This document shows positions 1-9,250 of a DNA stretch of 36,571 bases, piece after piece. The position numbers and the translations under genes were made by a program. The notes under the pieces were generated by a model that did not search any database, was not told the origin of the DNA, and worked only from the letters and a program-made list of their open reading frames with translations. Source of the DNA: JAVBNC01 sp031551765 (GTDB lineage: Bacteria; Desulfobacterota; Desulfovibrionia; Desulfovibrionales; Desulfovibrionaceae). Where the stretch lies: contig JAVBNC010000042.1 in assembly GCA_031551765.1 (NCBI GenBank), positions 1-36,571 of the forward strand. Reading direction: 5' to 3'. Numbering within the stretch: the first letter of the stretch is position 1; each line of letters begins with the position of its first letter.

Positions 1-1191
<1,191 letters not shown>

Positions 1192-1195
<4 letters not shown>

Positions 1196-3000
1196 GCGGG
1201 CCGCCCGGAATCTGCCGCCAGCGGCAGGCGAAGGGTGAAGCGCGTGCCGTGGGGAGCCACGTCGCGCACGTCGATAAAGCCGCGCATGGAGCGCACGGTG
1301 TCGTCCACAATGGCCAGGCCAAGGCCAATGCCTTCCCCGGACCGTTTGGTGGTGAAGAAGGGCGTGAAAATTTTGTCCCGCAGTTCCGGGGCAATGCCCG
1401 GCCCGTTGTCCGTAATGGACAGCAGCACGGCGTTTTCCGTGGTTTCCGCGCTGACGCTGATCCGGCGTTCCGCTTCCGGCGTGGAGCTGACCGCGTCCAG
1501 CGCGTTGTGGATCAGGTTGATGCACATCTGTTCCAGTTGCAGGGCGTCTGCCAGGACCACGGCGTCTTCCGGGCAGGAGACGCTGGGCACGCAGCGCGCG
1601 GCTTCTTGTTTGAACTGCAGCACGGTCAGCGCGTTGTTCAGGGCCTCGCGCAGGGAAGTGGGCACGGGCCTGCCCGGCGATTTGCGCGAAAAGTGGCGCA
1701 ACTGCTCTATGAGCGACTTGATGCGCTGCACCAGCGAAAGCATGTGGGCCACGGTTTCCGCCACCTTTTCCTGGCGGCCTTCCTGCGCCAGCCTGCGGCA
1801 GGAAGAGGCGAACATGCCCATGGACGTGACCGGCTGGCTCAGCTCGTGGACCATGGAAGCCGCCACCTGCCCCAGCGCGGCCATGCGGCTGGCGTGGAGC
1901 AGGTCGTCCTGCGCGGCCAGCAGTTCACGTTCCGCTTTTTTGCGGCTGCGCACTTCCTCGCCCAGGCGGCGGTTGACGGCCCGGATTTTTTCGGCTTCCT
2001 GCGCCGCGCGCCGGGCCCTGGCCCAGGCGAACAGCGTGCGGGCCAGCAGGGCGAGCAAAAGCAGCAGAAAAGACGCGCCGCCGCCTATGAACCACAGGGT
2101 TTCCTCCTGCCGCGTCAGTTCCGTGAGCGGGCTGAGGAACCAGATGGTCCAGCCGTATTCGGGCAGCGGCCGCGTGGTGTACAGCCAGTCCCGGCCGTCC
2201 ATTTCCACAAGGTCCACGCCGCTCTTCTGGAAACCGTGCACGGCAACGGGTTCCGGAAGCGTGTTGCCGTATTGGCGCTGATAGAGCATGGCGGACTTGG
2301 CCGCGTCGTCCAGGGGTTTTGTGGCCTTGTAGCGCCAGGCTTCCCGGCTGGAGAGGAAAATGATGCCGGACGCGTCGGTTATGAACACGGTTTCGCCGCC
2401 CGCGCGCCATTCCCGCTGCAGGATGGCCAGGTCCACCTTGGTCACGGCCACGCCCACCATCCGGCCCCCATCCTTGATCGGTTCCGTAAAGAAAAAGCCC
2501 GGCTTGCCCGTGGTGGCGCCCACGCCGAAATAGCCTCCCTGGCCCTTGCGCAGCGCGTCCTGAAAATAGGGGCGGTAATTGTAGTCGTGGCCCACAAAGC
2601 TTTCCGGCACATTCCAGTTGCTGGCGGCTATGCACAGCCCTTCCAGGTTCAGGACGAACAATTCCATGGAACCGGAAGCGGCGTTGATGTCCGCCAGGTA
2701 GCGGTTGACCGCCTCGTGGTTGTCCCCTTCCGCGACCAGGCGCCGGATGGCGGGGTTGGTGGCCATGATATGCGGCAGGTAGCTGTACTTGCTCAGCGCG
2801 GAGTGCAGGGTGCCGGAATACAGTTCCAGCCGGTTGCGGGCTCTGCGCGCCATGTCGGCGGCCAGTTCGCGCTGGGAATAGCTGATAAAGATCTGGACCG
2901 CGATGAGGCACAGGACCAGCCCCGCCAAAAGCAGCAGCACGAACTCCCGGCGGGGAAGGCCGGCAAAGATCTGTCGCGGCAGGGAACGGAGACGCTCCAT
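1192..3000 (-). CDS. dctB: DctB-type sensor histidine kinase
   Basis: A membrane sensor kinase of about 602 residues. I chose the ATG at 2998-3000, giving MERLRSLPRQ, because it puts the first membrane segment (about residues 19-39) at the N-terminus; the frame is open further upstream, but that extension looks non-coding. A periplasmic double-Cache-like sensor fills about 40-300. It includes the stretch around EWRAGGETVFITDASG, which resembles DctB C4-dicarboxylate sensors. A second membrane segment (about 300-322) leads to the H-box VHELSQPVTS (His near 388), the N-box INLIHNALDAV and the G-boxes DNGPGIA and GIGLGLAIV. The upstream end faces the divergent DASS symporter gene. Its likely ligand is a C4-dicarboxylate, by family and by context; the exact ligand cannot be read from sequence. 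Confidence 0.9.
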
Positions 3001-3058
3001 ATTCAATACCCGTGCTTTCGTATGAATAGGCGGAAAACCGCCGAAGCCCGCTGCCGCG

Positions 3059-3076
3059 TGAGCGTGTTTCCGCTCA
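3059..3076. promoter_or_regulatory. Palindrome, candidate upstream activator site for the DctD-type regulator
   Basis: A perfect 6-bp inverted repeat, TGAGCG and CGCTCA, separated by TGTTTC. It lies about 80 bases upstream of the sigma-54 promoter at 3139-3154, a usual distance for enhancer-binding-protein sites, and in the gap between the kinase gene and the symporter gene. That it binds the adjacent regulator is inference; only one copy is visible, whereas such regulators often use two. Confidence 0.4.
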
Positions 3077-3138
3077 TAAAAGGAAGCCCGCAACGGCGCG
3101 TCGCCACTATACAGCAAGGAATTTCAGCCCGCCAGCCC

Positions 3139-3154
3139 TGGCACTGCCTTTGCT
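3139..3154 (+). promoter_or_regulatory. Sigma-54 (-24/-12) promoter of the DASS symporter gene
   Basis: The sequence TGGCAC-TGCCT-TTGCT matches the sigma-54 consensus TGGCAC-N5-TTGCW at every defined position, with the GG and GC elements at the required spacing. Transcription would start near 3165, leaving a leader of about 40 bases before the symporter ATG at 3207. A sigma-54-dependent two-component system is encoded divergently next door, which strongly supports the call. Confidence 0.85.
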
Positions 3155-3206
3155 TATGCCCGTGTGAAATCCGTCACCCTTTATCATCGCACGCTAGGAG
3201 GCACCC

Positions 3207-4781
3207 ATGGCACAAGCAGAAAGCACTGTTGTTTCCGCGCTACCCAAAGCGCCGCCGCAAGAGCTGGACGAAAGAACGTCCATGCAGAAAATGGGCCTGC
3301 CGCTGGCGCTTTTGGCCCTGGCCGTGATCATTTTTCTGCCCCAGCCGGAAGGCCTGCCCGTGGCCGGGCAGCGCATGCTGGGCCTGCTGGTATTTTCCGT
3401 GATTCTTTGGATGACGGAAGCCGTTTCCTACCCTGTCAGCGCGGGCATTATCCTGGCCCTAATGACGCTTTTGCTGGGTTTTTCGCCTTCCATCGCCAAA
3501 CCGGCCGTCAACTTCACCATGGCCCAGGGCCTGAGCATGGGGCTGATGGGCCTGGCCAACGGGGCCTGGGCCATGGTGGCGGCGGCGTTGTTCCTGGCGG
3601 CGGCCATGCAGATGACCGGCTTTGACAAGCGTCTGGCCCTGAAAATCATGACTCTGGTGGGCGCGAAAAGCAGCCGGATTTTGCTGGGCGTTATCGGCAC
3701 AGGGTTCGTGCTCAGCTTTTTCGTGCCTTCCACCACGGCCCGCGTGGCCTGTATCGTGCCCATCGTCATGGGTATCATCCAGGCTTTCAAAATAGACAAG
3801 CGAGGTCCCCTGGCCGGTCTGCTGCTTATCGCCTGCGCGCAGGTGGACAGCATCTGGAACGTGGGTATCAAGACGGCCGCCGCGCAGAACATGGTGGCCG
3901 TCAGTTTTATCCGCGACCTGCTGGGCAGGGAAATCAGCTGGACGGAGTGGTTCATCGCGGCCGCTCCTTTTGCCACGCTGATGTCCGTGGTCCTGTATTT
4001 CGTGCTGCTCAAGCTCATGCCGCCTGAAATCGACGAAGTGCCCGGCGGTGAAGAGGCCATTAAAAAGGAACTGGAAAAGCTGGGCCCCATGAGCGGCGGT
4101 GAAATGCGCCTGATGATAATCGCCGTGGCCCTGCTGGCTTTCTGGGTGCTGGAAGGCCGCACCTGGGGCGATTTCGGCGTTGCCGGGGCCATGGCCCTCA
4201 AGAAAGTCCACCCCTTCAATACGGCTTCCATCACCGTTATCGCCGTTTCGCTGCTGATGGTTCCGGGCATAGGCGTGATGAACTGGCAGCAGGCCCAGAG
4301 CAAGATCAACTGGGGCACCGTGTTCCTGTTCGGCATCGGCATCAGCCTGGGGTCGGCCATCATGGCCACCAAGGCCGGGCCCTGGCTGGCGCAGAACATC
4401 GTCCCGGCCTTCGGCCTGGCTTCCAGTTCCGGCTTTATGATTCTGGCGGTGCTGGCGCTGTTCCTCATCATTATCCACATGGGCTTCGCCTCGGCCACGG
4501 CCCTGGCCTCCGCCCTCATTCCCATCATTATCGCGGTGCTGACCGAAGTTTCCAAGACCCAGCCCGGCATCAACATTCTGGGCCTGACCATGATTCTGCA
4601 GTACGTGGTCAGCTTCGGCTTTATTCTGCCCGCCAACGCGCCGCAGAACATGATCGCCTACGGCACGGACACCTTTACCGTGAAGCAGTTCATCCGCACC
4701 GGCATTCCGCTGACCATTCTCGCCTACGGCGGCATCATGCTCATGGCGGCCACCTATTGGAAGTGGCTGGGCTACGTATAG
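3207..4781 (+). CDS. DASS-family (SLC13-like) dicarboxylate/sodium symporter
   Basis: An inner-membrane carrier of 524 residues with about a dozen hydrophobic segments, starting after a hydrophilic N-terminus of about 27 residues. Family-typical features are the re-entrant-loop region STTARVACIVPI near residues 173-185, where many relatives have SNT, and the C-terminal PANAPQNMIAYGTDTF. The ATG follows a strong AGGAGG site at 3197-3202. Transport of C4-dicarboxylates such as succinate, fumarate, malate or aspartate with sodium is known for the family; sulfate or other anions are alternatives in some members. The adjacent DctBD-type system and sigma-54 promoter favour dicarboxylates and imply induction by external substrate. 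A terminator follows at 4816. Confidence 0.88.
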   Translation: MAQAESTVVSALPKAPPQELDERTSMQKMGLPLALLALAVIIFLPQPEGLPVAGQRMLGLLVFSVILWMTEAVSYPVSAGIILALMTLLLGFSPSIAKPAVNFTMAQGLSMGLMGLANGAWAMVAAALFLAAAMQMTGFDKRLALKIMTLVGAKSSRILLGVIGTGFVLSFFVPSTTARVACIVPIVMGIIQAFKIDKRGPLAGLLLIACAQVDSIWNVGIKTAAAQNMVAVSFIRDLLGREISWTEWFIAAAPFATLMSVVLYFVLLKLMPPEIDEVPGGEEAIKKELEKLGPMSGGEMRLMIIAVALLAFWVLEGRTWGDFGVAGAMALKKVHPFNTASITVIAVSLLMVPGIGVMNWQQAQSKINWGTVFLFGIGISLGSAIMATKAGPWLAQNIVPAFGLASSSGFMILAVLALFLIIIHMGFASATALASALIPIIIAVLTEVSKTQPGINILGLTMILQYVVSFGFILPANAPQNMIAYGTDTFTVKQFIRTGIPLTILAYGGIMLMAATYWKWLGYV

Positions 4782-4815
4782 AACCGGCGTAAACGACGCG
4801 GCTTGAGCCGCTTTC

Positions 4816-4857
4816 ACGGCCCCGCCCTTTTTCCCGAGAGAAAAGGCGGGGCCGTTC
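4816..4857 (+). terminator. Rho-independent terminator after the DASS symporter gene
   Basis: Arms ACGGCCCCGCC(C)TTTT and AAAAGGCGGGGCCGT form a long GC-rich stem with one bulged base and a short loop around CCCGAGAG. The 3' side has only a weak T tract, so termination strength is uncertain. Confidence 0.6.
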
Positions 4858-4883
4858 ATGTGAAGCGCGGAAAGGACGGCGGC

Positions 4884-4911
4884 TTGCTCCCTGCGTCCGG
4901 ATGCGCTACAA
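4884..4911 (+). promoter_or_regulatory. Possible sigma-70 type promoter for the aminotransferase
   Basis: TTGCTC and CTACAA are separated by 16 bases and lie about 55 bases upstream of the aminotransferase ATG, just after the preceding terminator. Each hexamer is only a partial match, so this is a weak call. Confidence 0.28.
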
Positions 4912-4965
4912 CGCGACTGGATTGTCGACATTTTGTCCCCTTACTACCTACAAGGAGTGTTGCGT

Positions 4966-6228
4966 ATGAACGCCGCCTTTCCCATGGTCCGCCCGGTGCC
5001 GTACATGGGGGTTATCTGGGTTGTGCACGAAGCTTCCAAGCTGGGCTTCTGGAACGGCAACCCGGAATGGTGCAACCTGGGCCAGGGCCAGCCGGAAGTG
5101 GGGGAAATGGAGGGCGCGCCGCCCCGTATCCGCGACGTGCGCCTGGCGGAATCCGACCAGGCCTACGGCCCGCTGGGCGGCTCGCAGGAAATACGCGAAG
5201 CCATAGCCGCCACCTACAACCGCCTGTACCGCAAGGGCATGAAATCGCAGTACACGGCGGCCAACGTCAGTTTCGCAGCGGGCGGCCGCCAGGCGCTGAC
5301 CCGGCTGTTCGCCATTCTGGCCGACGGCTCGCGCGTGCTCTACAAAACGCCGGACTACACGGCCTATGAAGATTATCTGGCCTACCACAAAAGCCGCTGC
5401 ACCATGGTGCCCCTGGCGGCGGAAGAGGCGGACGGCTTTTCCGTTCCCGCCGCCCGCCTGGAAGAGGCGGTGCGCCGCCAGAAGATCGGGGCCTTCGTCT
5501 TTTCCAACCCCTGCAACCCCACCGGGGAGGCCGTGGCCGGGCAGGAACTGGCCCGCTACGTGGAACTGGCCCGTTCCGCCAACTGCCTGTTGGGCTGCGA
5601 CGAATTTTATTCCCATTTCATTTATAACCAGGACGGCAGCCCGGCTTCCGGCCCTGTGTCCGCCGCCGCCTATGTGGAAGATGTGGAAAAAGACCCTGTG
5701 CTGCTGGTGGACGGGCTGACCAAAAGCCACCGCTATCCCGGCTGGCGCGCCGGGTGGATCGTGGGGCCCTCCCACTGCATCGAAATGCTGAACCGCGCGG
5801 CCAGCGCCCTGGACGGCGGCCCCAGCCTGATGGTGCAGCGCGCCGCCCTGGAAGCCCTGGAACTGCCCCGCGCGGACCAGGAAACCACGGCCCTGCGCGA
5901 CATGTTCGCCAAAAAACGCGCCCTGATGCTGCAAAAGCTGCGCGGCATGGGCATTACCCCGGCGGCGGACCCCCTGGGCACCTTCTACATCTGGGCCAGC
6001 ATCCGCGACCTGCCCGCGCCGCTGAACGACGGCGACGCCTTTTTCCACGCCTGCCTGGCCCGCAAGGTCATGACCGTGCCCGGCCGTTTCTTTGACGTGC
6101 GGCCCGACGGGGTGCGGCCCGTGAAAGAGCCTTTCGGCTCCTGGGTGCGTTTTTCCTACGGCCCGCCCATGGCCGTGGTGGAAGAGGGCCTCAAGCGCAT
6201 GGAACAGCTGGTGGCCGAAGCGCGCTGA
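4966..6228 (+). CDS. PLP-dependent class I/II aminotransferase
   Basis: A cytoplasmic fold-type I aminotransferase of 420 residues. The ATG at 4966 is chosen because AAGGAG lies 8 bases upstream; an in-frame ATG at 4933 has no such site. Visible family motifs are YGPLGG near residue 70, SNPCNPTGE near 180, CDEFYSHF near 210, the PLP-binding Lys in GLTKSHRYPGWR near 255 and the carboxylate-binding Arg in WVRFSYG near 395. The family transfers amino groups between amino and keto acids; the substrate cannot be read from sequence. Its place after a dicarboxylate carrier and before aspartase suggests aspartate/oxaloacetate or alanine/pyruvate exchange, as inference. A bidirectional terminator separates it from aspA. 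Confidence 0.85.
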   Translation: MNAAFPMVRPVPYMGVIWVVHEASKLGFWNGNPEWCNLGQGQPEVGEMEGAPPRIRDVRLAESDQAYGPLGGSQEIREAIAATYNRLYRKGMKSQYTAANVSFAAGGRQALTRLFAILADGSRVLYKTPDYTAYEDYLAYHKSRCTMVPLAAEEADGFSVPAARLEEAVRRQKIGAFVFSNPCNPTGEAVAGQELARYVELARSANCLLGCDEFYSHFIYNQDGSPASGPVSAAAYVEDVEKDPVLLVDGLTKSHRYPGWRAGWIVGPSHCIEMLNRAASALDGGPSLMVQRAALEALELPRADQETTALRDMFAKKRALMLQKLRGMGITPAADPLGTFYIWASIRDLPAPLNDGDAFFHACLARKVMTVPGRFFDVRPDGVRPVKEPFGSWVRFSYGPPMAVVEEGLKRMEQLVAEAR

Positions 6229-6244
6229 CAGCCGCGAAGGCCAT

Positions 6245-6282
6245 AAAAAAGGACCGGGAGCCGAAGCCCCCGGTCCTTTTTT
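6245..6282. terminator. Bidirectional terminator between the aminotransferase and aspartase genes
   Basis: A-tract, then GGACCGGG, loop GAGCCGAAGCCC, then CCCGGTCC and a run of six T. The A and T tracts flank the stem symmetrically, so it can end transcripts from both convergent genes. Confidence 0.88.
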
Positions 6283-6297
6283 ATGCGCCGTGGGCGC

Positions 6298-7701
6298 TTA
6301 CTTTTTGATATACTTGGGGTTGATCAGGTTTTCGAAAGAGAACACCTCGTCCCACTTCTGCTGGTCAATGAGCTTGCGTTCCTTGACCACGATGTCGTGC
6401 AGGGACTTGTTGTTCTCAAAGGCTTCCTTGGCGATTTCCGCGCAGGGCTTGTAGCCCAGAATGGGCACCAGCTGGGTGATGATGCCCACGGAATTCATGA
6501 CCATGTTCTTGGTGTGCTCGGCATTGGCCTTGATGCCCTTGACGCAGTGCTCGGTCAGGCTGCGGACCGCGTTCTGCATGGTGCTGATGGAGGTGAACAG
6601 GGCAAAGCCGATGACCGGCTCCATGACGTTGAGCTGCAACTGCCCGGCGGAAGCGGCCAAGGTCACGGTGGTGTCCAGGCCGATAACCAGGAAGCCGGTC
6701 TGGTTGACCACTTCCGGAATAACTGGGTTGACCTTGCCGGGCATGATGGAAGAGCCGGGCTGGAGCTGGGGCAGGAAAATCTCGTTCAGGCCGCAGCGCG
6801 GGCCGGAAGCCAGCATGCGCAGGTCGTTGCAGATTTTGGTCAGCTTCACGGCGGTGCGCTTAAGCACGCCGGAAAGCTGCACGTATGCGCCGGTGTCGGA
6901 GGTGGCTTCAATAAGGTCGGAGGAGAGCACAAAGTCGATGCCCGTCAATTCGGCCAGGTGTTTGACGGCTTCTTCCGGGTAGCAGGGGGGCGTGTTCACC
7001 CGGGTGCCGATGGCCGTGGCGCCCAGGTTGACTTCCCGCAGCAGGTTCTGGGATTCGAGAATGCGCTCAATTTCCTCGCCCATGGTGGTGGCGAATCCGT
7101 TGAATTCGGAGCCGAGGGACATGGGCACGGCGTCCTGCAGATGGGTGCGGCCCATTTTCAGCACCTTCTCGAACTCTTTGCCCTTGGCCCGGAAGGCGTC
7201 CTGCAGTTCCTTCAGGGTTTGGGCATACTCTTTCAGGCGCATGATCAGCGCCAGGCGAAAAGCGGTGGGGTAGGTGTCGTTGGTGGACTGGGAGCAGTTC
7301 ACGTGGTCGTTGGGGCTGACAATGCCGTATTCGCCCTTGGGCTTGCCCATGATTTCCAGGGCCACGTTGGCGATGACCTCGTTGGAGTTCATGTTGGTTG
7401 AGGTGCCCGCGCCGCCCTGGATAAAGTCGGTCACGAACTGGTCCAGATACTGCCCGGCGATAAGCCGGTCGCAGGCTTTCATAATGGCCTGGGCCACATC
7501 CTCGTCCAGTGCGCCGCAGCCCAGGTTGGCCATGGCCGCCGCTTTTTTCACATACCCGAAGGCCTTGACCATGGACGGCTCCATGGACATGGGCAGGCCG
7601 GTGATGTGGAAGTTTTCCTTGCCGCGCAAGGTCTGTACGCCATAGTACACGTTGTCCGGCAGTTCACGTTCGCCCAGAAAGTCCTTTTCAATGCGGCTCA
7701 T
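6298..7701 (-). CDS. aspA: Aspartate ammonia-lyase (aspartase)
   Basis: A 467-residue cytoplasmic enzyme of the fumarase/aspartase superfamily, converting L-aspartate to fumarate and ammonia. The whole length matches aspartases. The start resembles AspA (ERELPDNVYYGVQTLRG, then ENFHIT), followed by QGGAGTSTNMNSNEV, SPNDHVNCSQSTNDTYPT, GRTHLQDAVP, and the superfamily signature GSSIMPGKVNPVIPEV with the catalytic Ser loop. Several blocks are closer to AspA than to class II fumarase, including NLGATAIGT and IEATSDTGAYV. GAGGT lies upstream of the ATG at 7699-7701. With the exported asparaginase at 11290 and the carriers nearby, it would feed aspartate into fumarate reduction or the C4 pool. Confidence 0.93.
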   Translation of the reverse strand: MSRIEKDFLGERELPDNVYYGVQTLRGKENFHITGLPMSMEPSMVKAFGYVKKAAAMANLGCGALDEDVAQAIMKACDRLIAGQYLDQFVTDFIQGGAGTSTNMNSNEVIANVALEIMGKPKGEYGIVSPNDHVNCSQSTNDTYPTAFRLALIMRLKEYAQTLKELQDAFRAKGKEFEKVLKMGRTHLQDAVPMSLGSEFNGFATTMGEEIERILESQNLLREVNLGATAIGTRVNTPPCYPEEAVKHLAELTGIDFVLSSDLIEATSDTGAYVQLSGVLKRTAVKLTKICNDLRMLASGPRCGLNEIFLPQLQPGSSIMPGKVNPVIPEVVNQTGFLVIGLDTTVTLAASAGQLQLNVMEPVIGFALFTSISTMQNAVRSLTEHCVKGIKANAEHTKNMVMNSVGIITQLVPILGYKPCAEIAKEAFENNKSLHDIVVKERKLIDQQKWDEVFSFENLINPKYIKK

Positions 7702-7894
7702 GCTGTACCTCGTCGTTTTATGTGGTTGCAGCGGTCCGGGACAAGCCCGGAAAGGATCCTATAGGTATTGATATCACGAAGTTAGGCTTAGGTGAAGCGC
7801 GGGCCGTTTTTTTCAGCGCGGTACATTTTTTCCCTTTTCCCGGAATTGTTGCTGTTTTTTAATGAAACAGAGGCCCCAAACCAGGGGCCGGGAG

Positions 7895-7939
7895 AAAATT
7901 TACAGCTCCTGGCCCGGTAAATACCGGGCCAGGAGCTGT
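7895..7939 (-). terminator. Perfect 18-bp inverted repeat, terminator of the C-S lyase gene
   Basis: Arms at 7902-7919 and 7922-7939 are perfectly complementary over 18 bp (ACAGCTCCTGGCCCGGTA on the plus strand) with only two central bases between them. On the minus strand the stem is followed by AAATTTTC, so it works as a terminator for the gene ending at 7993. The rest of 7702-7992 carries a second small hairpin at 7872-7889 and the unassigned aspA promoter region. Confidence 0.75.
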
Positions 7940-7992
7940 TCGTAAGGCAACCGGCCCCGGGGGGCGGTTATTTTTTGCGGGCCGCGTTTTGC

Positions 7993-9153
7993 TTACAGCG
8001 CGTTCACGGCCTTTTCAATGCGGGCCACGGCTTCTTTGACCGTGGACAGGGGGCAGGCCAGGTTCATGCGCATGTAGCCCGTGCCTTCCACTCCGAAATC
8101 CGTGCCGGAGTTCATGGCCACTTTGGCTTTTTCCAGGAAGAACTTGACCAGGTCCGCCTGGTTCATGCCCAGCTTGGAGCAGTCTATCCACAAAAGATAC
8201 GTGGCGTCGGGCGCGTAGACGGACAGTTTGGGAACGCGGGCCTTGAAGCTGTCCACCACGTAGTCGATGTTTTTCTTGATGTAGACCGCCACCTGGTCCG
8301 CGTAATAATCGCACTTGGTGTACGCCGTTTCAAAGGCGGTGATGCCGAAGGAGCAGCGGCCCAGCTTGGAGTTGGTCATGGCGATTTTGTAGTGTTCCAG
8401 CAGATGCTTGTTGGCGGACAGGACGGCCGCCGTGCGGAAGTCCGCGATATTGAAGGTCTTGCTGGGGTTGATGGAAACCAGGCTGATATCCGCCATGTCC
8501 TTGCTCAACGTGGGGAAGGAAATGTGCTTGTGGCCGGGGTACACGTAGTCGCAGTGGATTTCGTCGGAAAAGACGATGACCCCGTGCTTTTTGCACATTT
8601 CGCCCATGCGTGTCAGCTCTTCCTTGGTAAAGGCGCGGCCCGAGGGGTTGTGGGGGTTGCAGAGCAGGAAAAGCTTGGTGCGGGGCTGAGCCAGCTTTTT
8701 CTCCAGGTCTTCGAAATCGATACTGTAGTTCCCGTCTTTGTTCTTGATCAGCGGGTTGTTCAGCGGGTTGCGCCCGTTGTACTTGGTCACGGCCGTAAAG
8801 GGCGGGTAAATGGGGGTCTGCATCAGCACGTTGTCGCCGGGCTTGGTAAAGCAGGTCACAGCCAGGGAAAGGGCCGCGCCCACGCAGGGCACGAATTCCA
8901 CCCAGGAAGGATCCGCTTTCCAGCCGAAGCGCACGTCCATCCAGCGCGCGGCGGCTTTTTCAAAGGCGCCGTCGCTGCCGGTGTAGCCGTAAATGCCGTG
9001 GCGGGCCAGGCGCTCAATGGCGTCGATAAGCGGCTGGGGCGCTTTAAAATCGGAGTCCGCCACCCACATGGGAATGACGTCCGCGGGGTAGGTGGCCCAC
9101 TTCTTGCCAAAACCTTTGCGGTCGATGATCTCGTCAAAGTTGTGCGTCAACAT
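7993..9153 (-). CDS. patB: MalY/PatB-type PLP C-S lyase (cystathionine beta-lyase) or aminotransferase
   Basis: A 386-residue fold-type I PLP enzyme. MalY/PatB hallmarks are VIPMWVADSDF near residue 27, YGYTG near 55, the NPHNPSGRAF motif near 165, FSDEIHCDYVYPGHKH near 195 and the PLP Lys in NPSKTFNIADF near 230. Relatives cleave C-S bonds of cystathionine or cysteine to a thiol or sulfide, pyruvate and ammonia; some act as aminotransferases. In a sulfur-reducing organism, sulfide release from cysteine is plausible but not shown. The ATG has AGGAG 9 bases upstream. It follows a DcuC carrier gene on the same strand after 97 bases that contain a strong hairpin, so co-transcription with reduced downstream expression is likely. 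Confidence 0.82.
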   Translation of the reverse strand: MLTHNFDEIIDRKGFGKKWATYPADVIPMWVADSDFKAPQPLIDAIERLARHGIYGYTGSDGAFEKAAARWMDVRFGWKADPSWVEFVPCVGAALSLAVTCFTKPGDNVLMQTPIYPPFTAVTKYNGRNPLNNPLIKNKDGNYSIDFEDLEKKLAQPRTKLFLLCNPHNPSGRAFTKEELTRMGEMCKKHGVIVFSDEIHCDYVYPGHKHISFPTLSKDMADISLVSINPSKTFNIADFRTAAVLSANKHLLEHYKIAMTNSKLGRCSFGITAFETAYTKCDYYADQVAVYIKKNIDYVVDSFKARVPKLSVYAPDATYLLWIDCSKLGMNQADLVKFFLEKAKVAMNSGTDFGVEGTGYMRMNLACPLSTVKEAVARIEKAVNAL

Positions 9154-9181
9154 ACCAAACAGCTCCTTGTTGTCTGATGAC

Positions 9182-9212
9182 GCCCGGGGCGGAGCGGCAC
9201 CCCGCCCCGGGT
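9182..9212 (-). other. Intercistronic GC-rich hairpin between dcuC and patB
   Basis: Arms CCCGGGGCGG (9183-9192) and CCGCCCCGGG (9202-9211) pair perfectly. There is no T tract on the minus-strand 3' side, so it is more likely an mRNA-stabilising or processing hairpin than a full terminator. Confidence 0.5.
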
Positions 9213-9250
9213 GGTGTGTTTCCTAACCGTGAACCGGCGGAATAATGCTC

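Noticed and set aside
7940..7975. Hairpin AACCGGCCCC/GGGGGCGGTT followed by T residues on the plus strand
   Set aside because: No plus-strand gene ends here, and pairing needs a bulge, so I did not call a terminator.
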